DNA of 62,869 bases from JAFGBN01 sp964394145 (GTDB lineage: Bacteria; Chloroflexota; Dehalococcoidia; GIF9; AB-539-J10), in contig CAYMVL010000022.1 of the NCBI GenBank assembly GCA_964394145.1, forward strand, positions 1 to 62,869. The letters are read 5' to 3'. Below the pieces are notes generated by a model, which was not told where the DNA came from, did no database searches, and saw only the letters and a program-made list of their open reading frames with translations. Positions 55,650 to 62,869 of the stretch are shown here, piece after piece; the first letter of the stretch is position 1; every line of letters starts with the position of its first letter. The translations under genes and the position numbers were made by a program.

Positions 55650-57719
55650 GTGACGAACGAATATAAAACAGACAAAATCCGTAACGTAGTCTTGTTATCT
55701 CACCAGGGTGCCGGCAAGACTTCGCTTGCAGAGTCAATGCTCTTTGCCGCGGGAGTTATTGGGAGATTGGGGAGAGTGGGAGATGGCACCACTACGTCAG
55801 ACTGTGACCCCATTGAGGTAGAGCGGCAGATGAGTATCAACCTGTCTCTGCTGACGCATCAGTGGGAAGGGACAAAGCTGAACCTCATAGATACTCCGGG
55901 CTATGCTGATTTTGTAAGCGAGGTGAAGTCAAGTCTGCGGGTATGCGAAGGTGCTGTCATTGTGGTTTGCGCTGCCTCAGGTGTGGAAGTGGGGACTGAG
56001 CTTATGTGGCAGGATGTCGAGAAAACAAATCTGCCTCGCTTAATATTTGTCAATAAGATGGACCGGGATAATGCTGATTTCTTCAAAACTTTGGAGGGAA
56101 TTCAGGCCAGGTTATCGGAAAGATGCTTGCCCACTCAACTGCCCGTAGGTTCGCAAAGTGACTTCAAGGGCATTTTAGACCTGGTAACCATGAAGGTCTA
56201 TGGTGACTCTGATGAGCTGCAAATGGAGTTACCAGGGGCGCTTATAGAAGAAGCGAAGTCGTACCGGGAAAGACTGGTAGAGTCTGCTGTTGAGACCGAT
56301 GATGAACTGCTTGGCAAATATTTGGAAGGCGAGGAAATAGAAGCTGAGGAAATTATACGTGCTATAAGGGGAGCAACTATCGCAGGTAAACTGGTGCCTG
56401 TTCTCGTTGGTTCTGCTCTGCGCAATATCGGCATACGGCCACTCCTCAATGCCATTTGTGACCATTTACCTTCCCCTGCGGAAAAAGCTGTTGTTATGGC
56501 TACAAATGCGGCATCTGGCAATAAGGAAGAAGTCAAATGCAGTCCAGAATTGCCCCTGAGCAGCTTTGTTTTCAAGACCACCGCTGATCCTTACGTAGGC
56601 AAGCTTAGCTATTTTCGCGTCTATTCCGGTGTCATGTCCAGTAATTCCCAGGTTTGGAATGCCAGCAAGAATAGCACGGAACGCATCGGCCAGCTCTTTA
56701 CCTTGCTGGGTAAAACTCAACAACAGGTATCTCAGTTGGCTGTCGGTGACATTGGTGCAGTGGCCAGGTTGACCCTGACCACTACAGGTGATAGTCTTTG
56801 CTCCCGCGAATATCCTATGTTGTTTGACGGCATTGAGTTCCCTCAGGCTAATTTCAGTATGGCAATCGAGCCTCAGACAAAAGCCGATTTAGATAAGATG
56901 AGCACCGTGTTACCGAGGATATGTGAAGAGGATCCGTCGCTTCAAATACGCCGGGAACCTGATACTAATGAGTTTATTATTTCCGGAATCGGCGATAGCC
57001 ATTTAGAAGTGGTTAAGGAAAGACTGCACCGCAAGTTTGGTGTGGAGGTGAAATTGGACCTGCCCAAAATCCCTTATAAAGAGACTATTACTGCGCCAAG
57101 CAAGGCGGAATATAAGCACAAGAAGCAGACCGGAGGGCATGGTCAATATGGGCATGTCTTGTTGCATTTAGAGCCGCTGCCACGAGGAGCTGGATTTGAG
57201 TTTGCCGAGAAGATTGTTGGTGGGGCAGTACCTCAGAACTACATTCCCTCCGTGGAAAAAGGGGTCAATGAGGCGAAGCAGGAAGGTGTTTTAGCGGGCT
57301 ATCCTGCAATTGACATAAAGGTAACGTTTTACGATGGTAGCTTCCATGCAGTAGATTCCTCAGATATCGCCTTTAAAATCGCCGCAGCTCACGCTTTAAG
57401 GAAGGGACTGTCCGAGGGACAGCCGGTGCTGCTTGAGCCGATAATGAATCTCACCATAATTGTGCCTGAGGCATATACGGGGGATATTACGAGCGATCTT
57501 AATACGAGGAGGGGGCGTGTACTCGGCATGTTACCTCAGGATGGCACTAACGTAATCGAAGCTCAGGTGCCCTATGCGGAGCTCCTTCATTATGCCATAG
57601 ATTTGAGGTCACTGACACAAGGTCGTGGCAGCTTCACCATGGGATTTTCTCGTTATGAAGAGGTACCGGCCTACATTAGTCAGAAGGTCATTAGCTCTAA
57701 CAAAGAGCAGGCTAAGTAA
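55650..57719 (+). CDS. elongation factor G-like GTPase
   Basis: 689 residues from GTG 55650. The P-loop is SHQGAGKTSL rather than the AHIDAGKT of standard EF-G; G3 is DTPGYADF and G4 is VNKMDRDNADF. Domains II-V follow, with GGHGQYGHVLLHLEP, YDGSFHAVDSSDIAFKIAA and TQGRGSFTMGF. The unusual P-loop places it with EF-G paralogues (FusA2-like), which may help translocation under stress, ribosome recycling or other roles. It is not the housekeeping fusA. Flanked by unrelated genes. Confidence 0.88.
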   Translation: MTNEYKTDKIRNVVLLSHQGAGKTSLAESMLFAAGVIGRLGRVGDGTTTSDCDPIEVERQMSINLSLLTHQWEGTKLNLIDTPGYADFVSEVKSSLRVCEGAVIVVCAASGVEVGTELMWQDVEKTNLPRLIFVNKMDRDNADFFKTLEGIQARLSERCLPTQLPVGSQSDFKGILDLVTMKVYGDSDELQMELPGALIEEAKSYRERLVESAVETDDELLGKYLEGEEIEAEEIIRAIRGATIAGKLVPVLVGSALRNIGIRPLLNAICDHLPSPAEKAVVMATNAASGNKEEVKCSPELPLSSFVFKTTADPYVGKLSYFRVYSGVMSSNSQVWNASKNSTERIGQLFTLLGKTQQQVSQLAVGDIGAVARLTLTTTGDSLCSREYPMLFDGIEFPQANFSMAIEPQTKADLDKMSTVLPRICEEDPSLQIRREPDTNEFIISGIGDSHLEVVKERLHRKFGVEVKLDLPKIPYKETITAPSKAEYKHKKQTGGHGQYGHVLLHLEPLPRGAGFEFAEKIVGGAVPQNYIPSVEKGVNEAKQEGVLAGYPAIDIKVTFYDGSFHAVDSSDIAFKIAAAHALRKGLSEGQPVLLEPIMNLTIIVPEAYTGDITSDLNTRRGRVLGMLPQDGTNVIEAQVPYAELLHYAIDLRSLTQGRGSFTMGFSRYEEVPAYISQKVISSNKEQAK

Positions 57720-57728
57720 GAAAATGGC

Positions 57729-58730
57729 TTAGCTGGTGAGGAGTTCCCTTAGCTTGTTGGTGAGTGCAGGTAATATCTCCTCGTACCTGCCAACCACTCC
57801 AAATGCTGCTTCCCTGAATATATTGGCCTCAGGGTCCTTGTTAATCGCTATTATGTTCTTAGAGCCAGAGCAACCAGCTATATGCTGGCTGGCACCTGAT
57901 ATAGCTACGGCGAAGTAAATATCTGGGGCGACAATTTTCCCTGTAAGCCCAATGTGTTCTGCCTCCGGTACCCAGCCATTGTCAGCAGGTGGTCGTGAGC
58001 AACCTACAGCGCCATGTAGCACATCAGCCAGTTCCTTTAACGTTGTAAGGAAAGGTTCAGGCCCACCAAGACCTCTACCCCCGGAGACTATTACAGCGGC
58101 GTCCTCGAGTTTGATGCCAGTCACCTCCTGCTCGACCATCTCTAATCTAGTTGTCCTTACCTTAGACATATCTATTTCGGCCTTAGTGCTTATGATCTCT
58201 CCCTTTCTTGACTCATCACGCTTGATCGGTGACATTACTTTCTTCCTCACGGTAACCACCTGAGGCATACGCTCGCTGGAGAAGACTGCTTGGGCATTGC
58301 CCCCATAGACAGGCCGCGTTTGCAGCAGCGACTTTGTCTGGGGATCTATGCTGAGGTCGAGACAATCCGTTGCCACGCCAACTTGTAGCCTGAAGGCTAG
58401 TCGAGGAGCTAAATCCCTGCCTACAGATGTCTGTCCCATAAGTACGGCTCGAGGTGAAGTTTCTTTAACCAGCCTTTCCAGGACTTGCATATAGGAGTCT
58501 GCCTGATACTCTTTCAGTGAAGGGTTCTCGACCTCGTAAACCTTATCTGCGCCGAAACTAATCGCTTCTTTAGAGGCTTCACCAATATTGTCGCCAGCGA
58601 GGAGGCAGGACAAACCTTCCTGCAACTCGTCAGCTAGCCTCCTACCGCATCCTAGCAATTCGGTAGTGATAGCATCTAACTTTCCATTTGTGAACTCACC
58701 ATAAACCAGTATACCTTTATTCTGAGCCAT
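57729..58730 (-). CDS. etfA: electron transfer flavoprotein alpha subunit
   Basis: 333 residues. The FAD-binding C-terminal domain has SGGRGLGGPEPF, VGCSRPPADNGW, GLTGKIVAPDIYFAVAISGASQH and the end NIIAINKDPEANIFREAAFGVVGRYEEILP. Heterodimerises with EtfB to pass electrons from acyl-CoA dehydrogenases to the membrane or to bifurcating partners. Lies 17 bases after etfB. Confidence 0.94.
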   Translation of the reverse strand: MAQNKGILVYGEFTNGKLDAITTELLGCGRRLADELQEGLSCLLAGDNIGEASKEAISFGADKVYEVENPSLKEYQADSYMQVLERLVKETSPRAVLMGQTSVGRDLAPRLAFRLQVGVATDCLDLSIDPQTKSLLQTRPVYGGNAQAVFSSERMPQVVTVRKKVMSPIKRDESRKGEIISTKAEIDMSKVRTTRLEMVEQEVTGIKLEDAAVIVSGGRGLGGPEPFLTTLKELADVLHGAVGCSRPPADNGWVPEAEHIGLTGKIVAPDIYFAVAISGASQHIAGCSGSKNIIAINKDPEANIFREAAFGVVGRYEEILPALTNKLRELLTS

Positions 58731-58747
58731 ATTTTGACCTCTTATCT

Positions 58748-59557
58748 TCAGAGTATTTTTGCTTCCCTAAGTTTTACAGCCAGGTTGGCGCCAGCTTCTT
58801 CTGCAGTCTCTCCTTCGACTATTTTGCACTTAGCTTCCTTTACTGGTTGAAAAAGCTTGCCTAACTTAGTTATTATTGCAGCGGCACCAACTTGGGACGG
58901 CTCAAGTCCTATATCACCTGGCTTCCACACGGTAGGTTGTATCTTTGCGGCTGCCATAATGCCTTTTAAAGCCGGGTAGCGCAGTGCACCAAGTTCGCTC
59001 GTCACTGTGATAAGGGCGGGAAGTGTCGCCTCAACAACTTCATAACCATCAGGGACGACTCGCTCTACCCTTGTTTTTCCGTCCATAACCTCCACTTTGC
59101 GGGCTAGGGTCACAGCGGGAATTCCCAGGATCTCAGCAATACCCAAGCCAACCTGCCCCGCGTCCCAGTCGGAGGATTGCCTACCACAGAAGATAATATC
59201 ATACTGTCCTATTTTTCTTATAGCAGCGGCGAGGGCATAAGCCGTTGCCCAGCTATCGCCTCCCTCGAAGGCTTCATCTTCTAGGAGGATGAGCTCATCA
59301 CTGCCCACAGCTAAAGTCTTCTTCATTACTTCACGCAGCATGTTATTACCTAAGCTAAGCACCGTAATCTTGCCCCCTATCTTATCTTTGATTTTAAGGG
59401 CAGCTTCCAGCGCAAACTCCTCATACTGGCCAATTACTGGCTTTATATCAGGTGGCATGGTCATCTTATTACTTGCTGTATCAATCTTGAACGCAGATGG
59501 TGGAGCTTCAGGATCTGGCACTTGCTTACAGCACACAATCATGTTGACGCCTGGCAT
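58748..59557 (-). CDS. etfB: electron transfer flavoprotein beta subunit
   Basis: 269 residues. IVCCKQVPDPEAP near the start, EEFALEAALKIKD, GRQSSDWDAGQVG and the signature SELGALRYPALKGIMAA are typical of EtfB. Partner of EtfA; carries AMP or, in bifurcating types, a second FAD. AAGGGGG 8 bases before the ATG. The nearest dehydrogenase partner in the window is at 6323-7483. Confidence 0.94.
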   Translation of the reverse strand: MPGVNMIVCCKQVPDPEAPPSAFKIDTASNKMTMPPDIKPVIGQYEEFALEAALKIKDKIGGKITVLSLGNNMLREVMKKTLAVGSDELILLEDEAFEGGDSWATAYALAAAIRKIGQYDIIFCGRQSSDWDAGQVGLGIAEILGIPAVTLARKVEVMDGKTRVERVVPDGYEVVEATLPALITVTSELGALRYPALKGIMAAAKIQPTVWKPGDIGLEPSQVGAAAIITKLGKLFQPVKEAKCKIVEGETAEEAGANLAVKLREAKIL

Positions 59558-59588
59558 TAATATAACCCCCTTCAGTATTAATTCTTCG

Positions 59589-59636
59589 CTATAAACAGCG
59601 GTTATAGATACTATAACAAGGTGGGCCTTTTGTCAA
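59589..59636 (-). promoter_or_regulatory. promoter and alternating half-sites upstream of etfBA
   Basis: On the minus strand, TTGACA (59636-59631), 17-base spacer, TAGTAT (59613-59608). Three alternating 6-base half-sites, CTATAA (59589-59594), TTATAG (59602-59607) and CTATAA (59611-59616), form two adjoining palindromes over and just past the -10, an operator-like arrangement. Confidence 0.5.
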
Positions 59637-60043
59637 TAGCCAGTACAGAGAGCTTTAGCAATGTCACTTCAGGTTTCTTTTCTGCCCTGGGGTGACTTTG
59701 TAAGTTTTCCGCTCTAGCTCAAGAGTTCAGATACCAGATATACCGGCTCTTCATAGCTGAGGCTGCCCTCACCTTTCTTATTTTAGAGGCAAGACCTGCT
59801 CCTAGCTACCTGTCCAAATTTCGGGGACCACCTCACCATGGCATGTGTTCTTGGAGTTCCATTGAAGCCATCGGGCAAGCGTACTCTGATACATCCGGTG
59901 TCCAGATTGTGCTGCGCGTTCTCGGAAGAAGCAGCGGTTTCTTAAACATGGGAGAATCATCGACAAATTGGAACGGTCGGCTGAGTCCACTGCACTTGGG
60001 AAGCTTACTAATCAAGTATCCACGCAGTTTTGGAATTGTGGAC
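59637..60043 (+). other. 407-base gap between etfB and mog
   Basis: Short overlapping frames on both strands but none has recognisable protein content. Nothing supported. Confidence 0.3.
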
Positions 60044-60541
60044 TTAAAGGTCAGCCGTGCCGCATTCACCGCCCTGACCTCTAATCGTTTCCACAGCATG
60101 AGGCAGAGCAGGTAAGATCGGCTGAAGGCACTCGCGCACGGCTTTGGGACTGCCCGGTAGGTTGATGATCAGGGTGTTCCCGCGGATGCCAGCCACCGCG
60201 CGGCTCAATATCCCCATAGGAGTCTTCTTGAGACTTTCAGCTCTGATTGCCTCAGAGAACCCGGGTGCAAGCCTGTCTATTACTGAGAGCGTCGCCTCAG
60301 GAGTAACATCTGTGGGGCTAAGGCCAGTGCCGCCTGTAGTGATGACCACGTCCAGGATATCCTCGTCAGCCCACTTTATCAGCTTCTGAGCAATGAGGTC
60401 ACTGTTGTCAGGAACGATGTCACGATTCTTGATTTGAACATCCATACCGGAGAGGATTTTGTAAATAGCATCCCCGCTCGTATCCCGCCGTTCCCCCCTC
60501 CATCCCTTGTCACTGATAGTCAATATGCCCACGGTAAACAT
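60044..60541 (-). CDS. mog: molybdopterin adenylyltransferase, MogA/MoaB type
   Basis: 165 residues with VGILTISDKG, DTSGDAIYKIL, TTGGTGLSPTDVTPEAT and LIINLPGSPKAVREC, the MogA/MoaB fold. It adenylates molybdopterin before metal insertion by MoeA, whose gene is just upstream on the same strand. Supports a molybdo- or tungstoenzyme in the cell. Confidence 0.92.
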   Translation of the reverse strand: MFTVGILTISDKGWRGERRDTSGDAIYKILSGMDVQIKNRDIVPDNSDLIAQKLIKWADEDILDVVITTGGTGLSPTDVTPEATLSVIDRLAPGFSEAIRAESLKKTPMGILSRAVAGIRGNTLIINLPGSPKAVRECLQPILPALPHAVETIRGQGGECGTADL

Positions 60542-60627
60542 TCTTACTCTTTATACTGAATCCTCACTTGACTCTGGTCTACTGTGCAATGGTCCGGTCC
60601 GGGGCAATAGCAGCTTATTATAAGCTC

Positions 60628-61899
60628 CTACATCAAATCGCCACTCCAGTCCAGCATCTGTACCTGGACTATATCTCCTGCCTTGACACCTTCGGTATGC
60701 TCAGGAACCATAGCCAACCCGTTCGCCTTTGCCATAGATGTAAGAACTCCTGAACCGTGTGGCCTCCCGGTAAGGCGAGCATAGAACTTGCCTTCACGGG
60801 TGGTGACGATTGCCCTGACATACATACGGCGCCCATTAAGATTGGCGACGTCCTCTTCGATAATTGCTTGAACCGTCGGCTTTGCGAAATTCGTCCTACC
60901 CATCATTTTGAGAATTGCAGGACGGGCAAATTGCTCAAAGCTGACCATGGAGCTTACCGGATTCCCCGGCAGTCCGAGATGGGGTACCCTTTTCTCCTTT
61001 CCACCTTCTACTTTTACAATGACACCGAAAGCGGATGGTTTCCCGGGCCTCATGCATACTGTCTGGAAAGCAATCTCACCCCGACTCGCTAGAACCTCTT
61101 TGACTATATCGTAATCTCCCAGTGACACGCCACCAGATGTGATGAGCATATCTGAACACAGTCCCTCCTCAATTTTCGTGCTCAGTGATTGAAACGCGTC
61201 TTGTGCTATACCAATAATTTTAGGAATCCCACCGTATCGCAGCACTTGGCCGGCAATGGTGTAGGTATTGCTATTATGAATCTTGCCCCCATCTAGCGGC
61301 TGGTCAATGTCTAGAAGCTCGTTACCAGTAGCCAGTACAGCTACAACTGGTCGACGGACGACTCTTACTACAGAACGCCCCACGGAAGCCAATACGCCCA
61401 ACTCAGAGGGACGAAGCACCTTACCTCGCTCCAAAACTAGCTCGCCTCCAACAATATCCTCACCCTTGCATCTTACATTCAGTCCCTTGTCGGCCTGGCG
61501 TAATATACCGATTTGCGACAAATCAGCACCGGAAGACTTGCGGGCCGCCTCATCAGTATCCTCAAACTGGATTACCGCATCGGCCCCCTTAGGGAGCGGC
61601 GCTCCCGTCATAATGCGAATAGCCGTTCCGGGTGCAACTTCGGCATGAGGCATGGCTCCGGCTGCCAGCTCGCCGACAACGACCAGATTTCTTGGAGACG
61701 ACTTGCTGGCACCATAAGAATCTTCAGCTCTCACAGCGTAGCCATCCATGGCAGAATTGTCCATCGGGGGTATATCAAGGGTGGAGTAGATATCCTCGGC
61801 GAGGACCTGCCCTAGACAGTCCAGTATAGGCTTCTCCTCGGACTCCAGGACGTCTACATAGCTTAAAATCTTCTCCAGTGCTGCTTCCACAGATATCAT
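60628..61899 (-). CDS. moeA: molybdopterin molybdenumtransferase
   Basis: 423 residues. PPMDNSAMDGYAVRAED, AIRIMTGAPLPKGADAVIQFED, ATGNELL, TSGGVSLGDYD and GLPGNPVSSMVSFEQF are MoeA signatures. It inserts molybdate (or tungstate) into adenylated molybdopterin. GGAG lies 7 bases before the ATG. mog follows by 86 bases in the same direction. Confidence 0.94.
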   Translation of the reverse strand: MISVEAALEKILSYVDVLESEEKPILDCLGQVLAEDIYSTLDIPPMDNSAMDGYAVRAEDSYGASKSSPRNLVVVGELAAGAMPHAEVAPGTAIRIMTGAPLPKGADAVIQFEDTDEAARKSSGADLSQIGILRQADKGLNVRCKGEDIVGGELVLERGKVLRPSELGVLASVGRSVVRVVRRPVVAVLATGNELLDIDQPLDGGKIHNSNTYTIAGQVLRYGGIPKIIGIAQDAFQSLSTKIEEGLCSDMLITSGGVSLGDYDIVKEVLASRGEIAFQTVCMRPGKPSAFGVIVKVEGGKEKRVPHLGLPGNPVSSMVSFEQFARPAILKMMGRTNFAKPTVQAIIEEDVANLNGRRMYVRAIVTTREGKFYARLTGRPHGSGVLTSMAKANGLAMVPEHTEGVKAGDIVQVQMLDWSGDLM

Positions 61900-61919
61900 C
61901 TTCTCACTCCAGAAACCGT

Positions 61920-61925
61920 ATTATA
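61920..61925 (-). promoter_or_regulatory. -10 element for moeA
   Basis: TATAAT on the minus strand (61925-61920), with a weak -35 TTGGCC 18 bases upstream. Initiation near 61913 leaves a leader of about 14 bases containing GGAG before the moeA ATG. Confidence 0.4.
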
Positions 61926-62157
61926 GACCATTCATGTTCTCCTGGCCAAGTTTCCATGCTGCATTCCTACTCTGGTCTAGCCGGCGGCATCTGATATTGG
62001 GTATGATTATATTACGGCCAAACCTTAAGAAGACGGCAGGGTGGCAGTATAAGTAACAACCTTGACTGTATATTAGCCAGCGAGATTGCCGTGAGTCTTA
62101 TCCATTTCAGTCAGGAGGCGACACCAGAGTTGTCATGCTCTCATACATTGCGAAGTC

Positions 62158-62658
62158 TTGCCTCTAGATGGAATGTATAAGCGTTTCTCAGGTTCTCTAC
62201 AAGAGAAATCGGATGTCTGCAGCTTCAAGGAGCCGAAGACCAGAGGCTCTGCCCGTCGAATGAGTACGACGCCTAAGCTGGCTCTCTGCCTGCTGCAATA
62301 TAAGGCTCAGCGTGAGGTCATGTATCTGGAGTGTGGCAAGGTTCTCGGTCTGGACAGCCTGGTGTTCGCCAGCGATAAGGGTAAGCTGCTCGAACCTTGC
62401 ACCTGCGCTCATAATTTTGCTAGAATAGCGCGGAGGGCAGGACTGGCTGGTGTGCGCTTGCACGATCTCAGGCATAGGTTCGCCAGCGTTATGCCGATGA
62501 AAGGCGTGAAGCCGGAGGTTATATCGGAGGCGCTGGGGTATGCACCCGTAGCGTTCGCGATGGATGTTTACTCGAGGCTCATAGAGTGTATGCGGAGTGA
62601 TGATATGTTGTTATTGGGCGAGGTGATGGCGTCCGGAGTAGTCGAGGTAAAGCGATGA
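62158..62658 (+). pseudogene. tyrosine recombinase, N-terminally truncated
   Basis: 166 codons from a TTG; the N-terminal half, with the SAM-like domain and the first catalytic Arg, is absent. The remaining catalytic domain has FKEPKTRGSARRM, LVFASDKG, FARIARRAGLAGVRLHDLRHRFAS (second Arg region) and MDVYSRL (nucleophile Tyr). The usual LGH is LGY. It is probably a dead integrase, beside a tRNA-Arg gene, an integration hotspot. Confidence 0.65.
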
Positions 62659-62864
62659 GGACGACAGAGGTCGGATTCAACAAGGACGACGTCTTCGTGT
62701 CTCTGGAAGGTGCGTATCGCATTATGGAGAGCACCTACGACGATAGTGTCAAGCTGGTCAGAGAGACCGTATACCTCCGCTCTGAGCAAGCGTCAAACGC
62801 CGGGACAGGTCAGGTCAGGTATGCGTGCCCCTGTAGCTCAGAGGATAGAGCAGCGGTTTCCTAA
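62655..62864 (+). CDS. short hypothetical frame overlapping tRNA-Arg
   Basis: 69 codons, with the ATG overlapping the recombinase stop (ATGA). The first 45 residues (VGFNKDDVFVSLEGAYRIMESTYDDSVKLVRE) look protein-like but match no family I recognise. The last 12 codons lie inside the tRNA-Arg gene, so any real protein may have ended in an element that was lost. Confidence 0.25.
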   Translation: MRTTEVGFNKDDVFVSLEGAYRIMESTYDDSVKLVRETVYLRSEQASNAGTGQVRYACPCSSEDRAAVS

Positions 62865-62869
62865 ACCGC
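62827..62869 (+). tRNA. tRNA-Arg(CCU), 5' part, cut by window edge
   Basis: The acceptor 5' strand, D-arm (GCTCAGAGGATAGAGC) and complete anticodon arm (GCGGT/ACCGC around TTCCTAA, anticodon CCT) are visible; the rest lies beyond base 62869. Confidence 0.85.

Noticed and set aside
59843..60115. 90-codon frame in the etfB-mog gap
   Set aside because: Overlaps the mog 3' end and has no family features.

Overview
The window is a gene-dense bacterial chromosome segment of moderate GC. It most resembles an anaerobic member of the Chloroflexota, class Dehalococcoidia. That is inferred from the gene set and from the look of several proteins: a homocitrate/Re-citrate synthase-type enzyme, a split 2-hydroxyacyl-CoA dehydratase activase, EtfAB with acyl-CoA dehydrogenase, a FabL/MaoC-type fatty acid operon, and single-membrane secDF. 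No 16S rRNA or marker tree is available here, so the assignment is tentative.

Layout. Positions 1-7.5 kb hold a lipocalin-like 3' end, a SemiSWEET transporter, DegV, DUF4342, a trypsin-fold protein lacking the expected serine, a DUF4349 lipoprotein, a HhH-GPD-like protein, and a DUF364/acyl-CoA dehydrogenase pair. 8.2-10.7 kb is an iron module, a DtxR-FeoA fusion followed by FeoB. 10.7-13.8 kb (minus strand) is DUF2007-lysS-serS. 13.8-19.2 kb is speH-speE, then pcrA and mutL. 19.7-22.9 kb is the split activase operon, which runs directly into rplI-dnaB-dnaD-dnaC-like-HNH (22.9-27.4 kb). The opposing lysA-holB-ricT operon follows (27.4-30.5 kb).

31-37.2 kb is a looser region. An intact homocitrate/Re-citrate synthase is followed by at least three decayed genes (an ABC transporter fusion with a homopolymer frameshift, a c-type cytochrome, an oadB-like decarboxylase subunit) mixed with small unknown proteins. 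37.5-46.6 kb holds a Ca2+-type P-type ATPase, tRNA-Asp, a cca-secD-secF operon with a consensus promoter that appears to give a leaderless mRNA, a histone-deacetylase-family enzyme and a livF remnant.

46.7-55.2 kb is lipid metabolism: an acyl-CoA ligase, a divergent U32-family protein, and a minus-strand type II fatty acid operon (MaoC pair, plsX, acpP, fabL, fabF, fabG, second acpP) with no FabZ/FabA. 55.6-62 kb has an EF-G paralogue, etfB-etfA and the molybdopterin genes mog and moeA. The right edge has a truncated tyrosine recombinase beside a tRNA-Arg(CCU) that runs off the window.

The strongest candidates for something new are a DnaC-type helicase loader made of two AAA+ domains in one chain, next to dnaB and dnaD; the fatty acid operon in which a HadAB-like MaoC pair seems to replace FabZ; an ACL5-like aminopropyltransferase paired with SpeH; and several enzymes with substituted catalytic residues.
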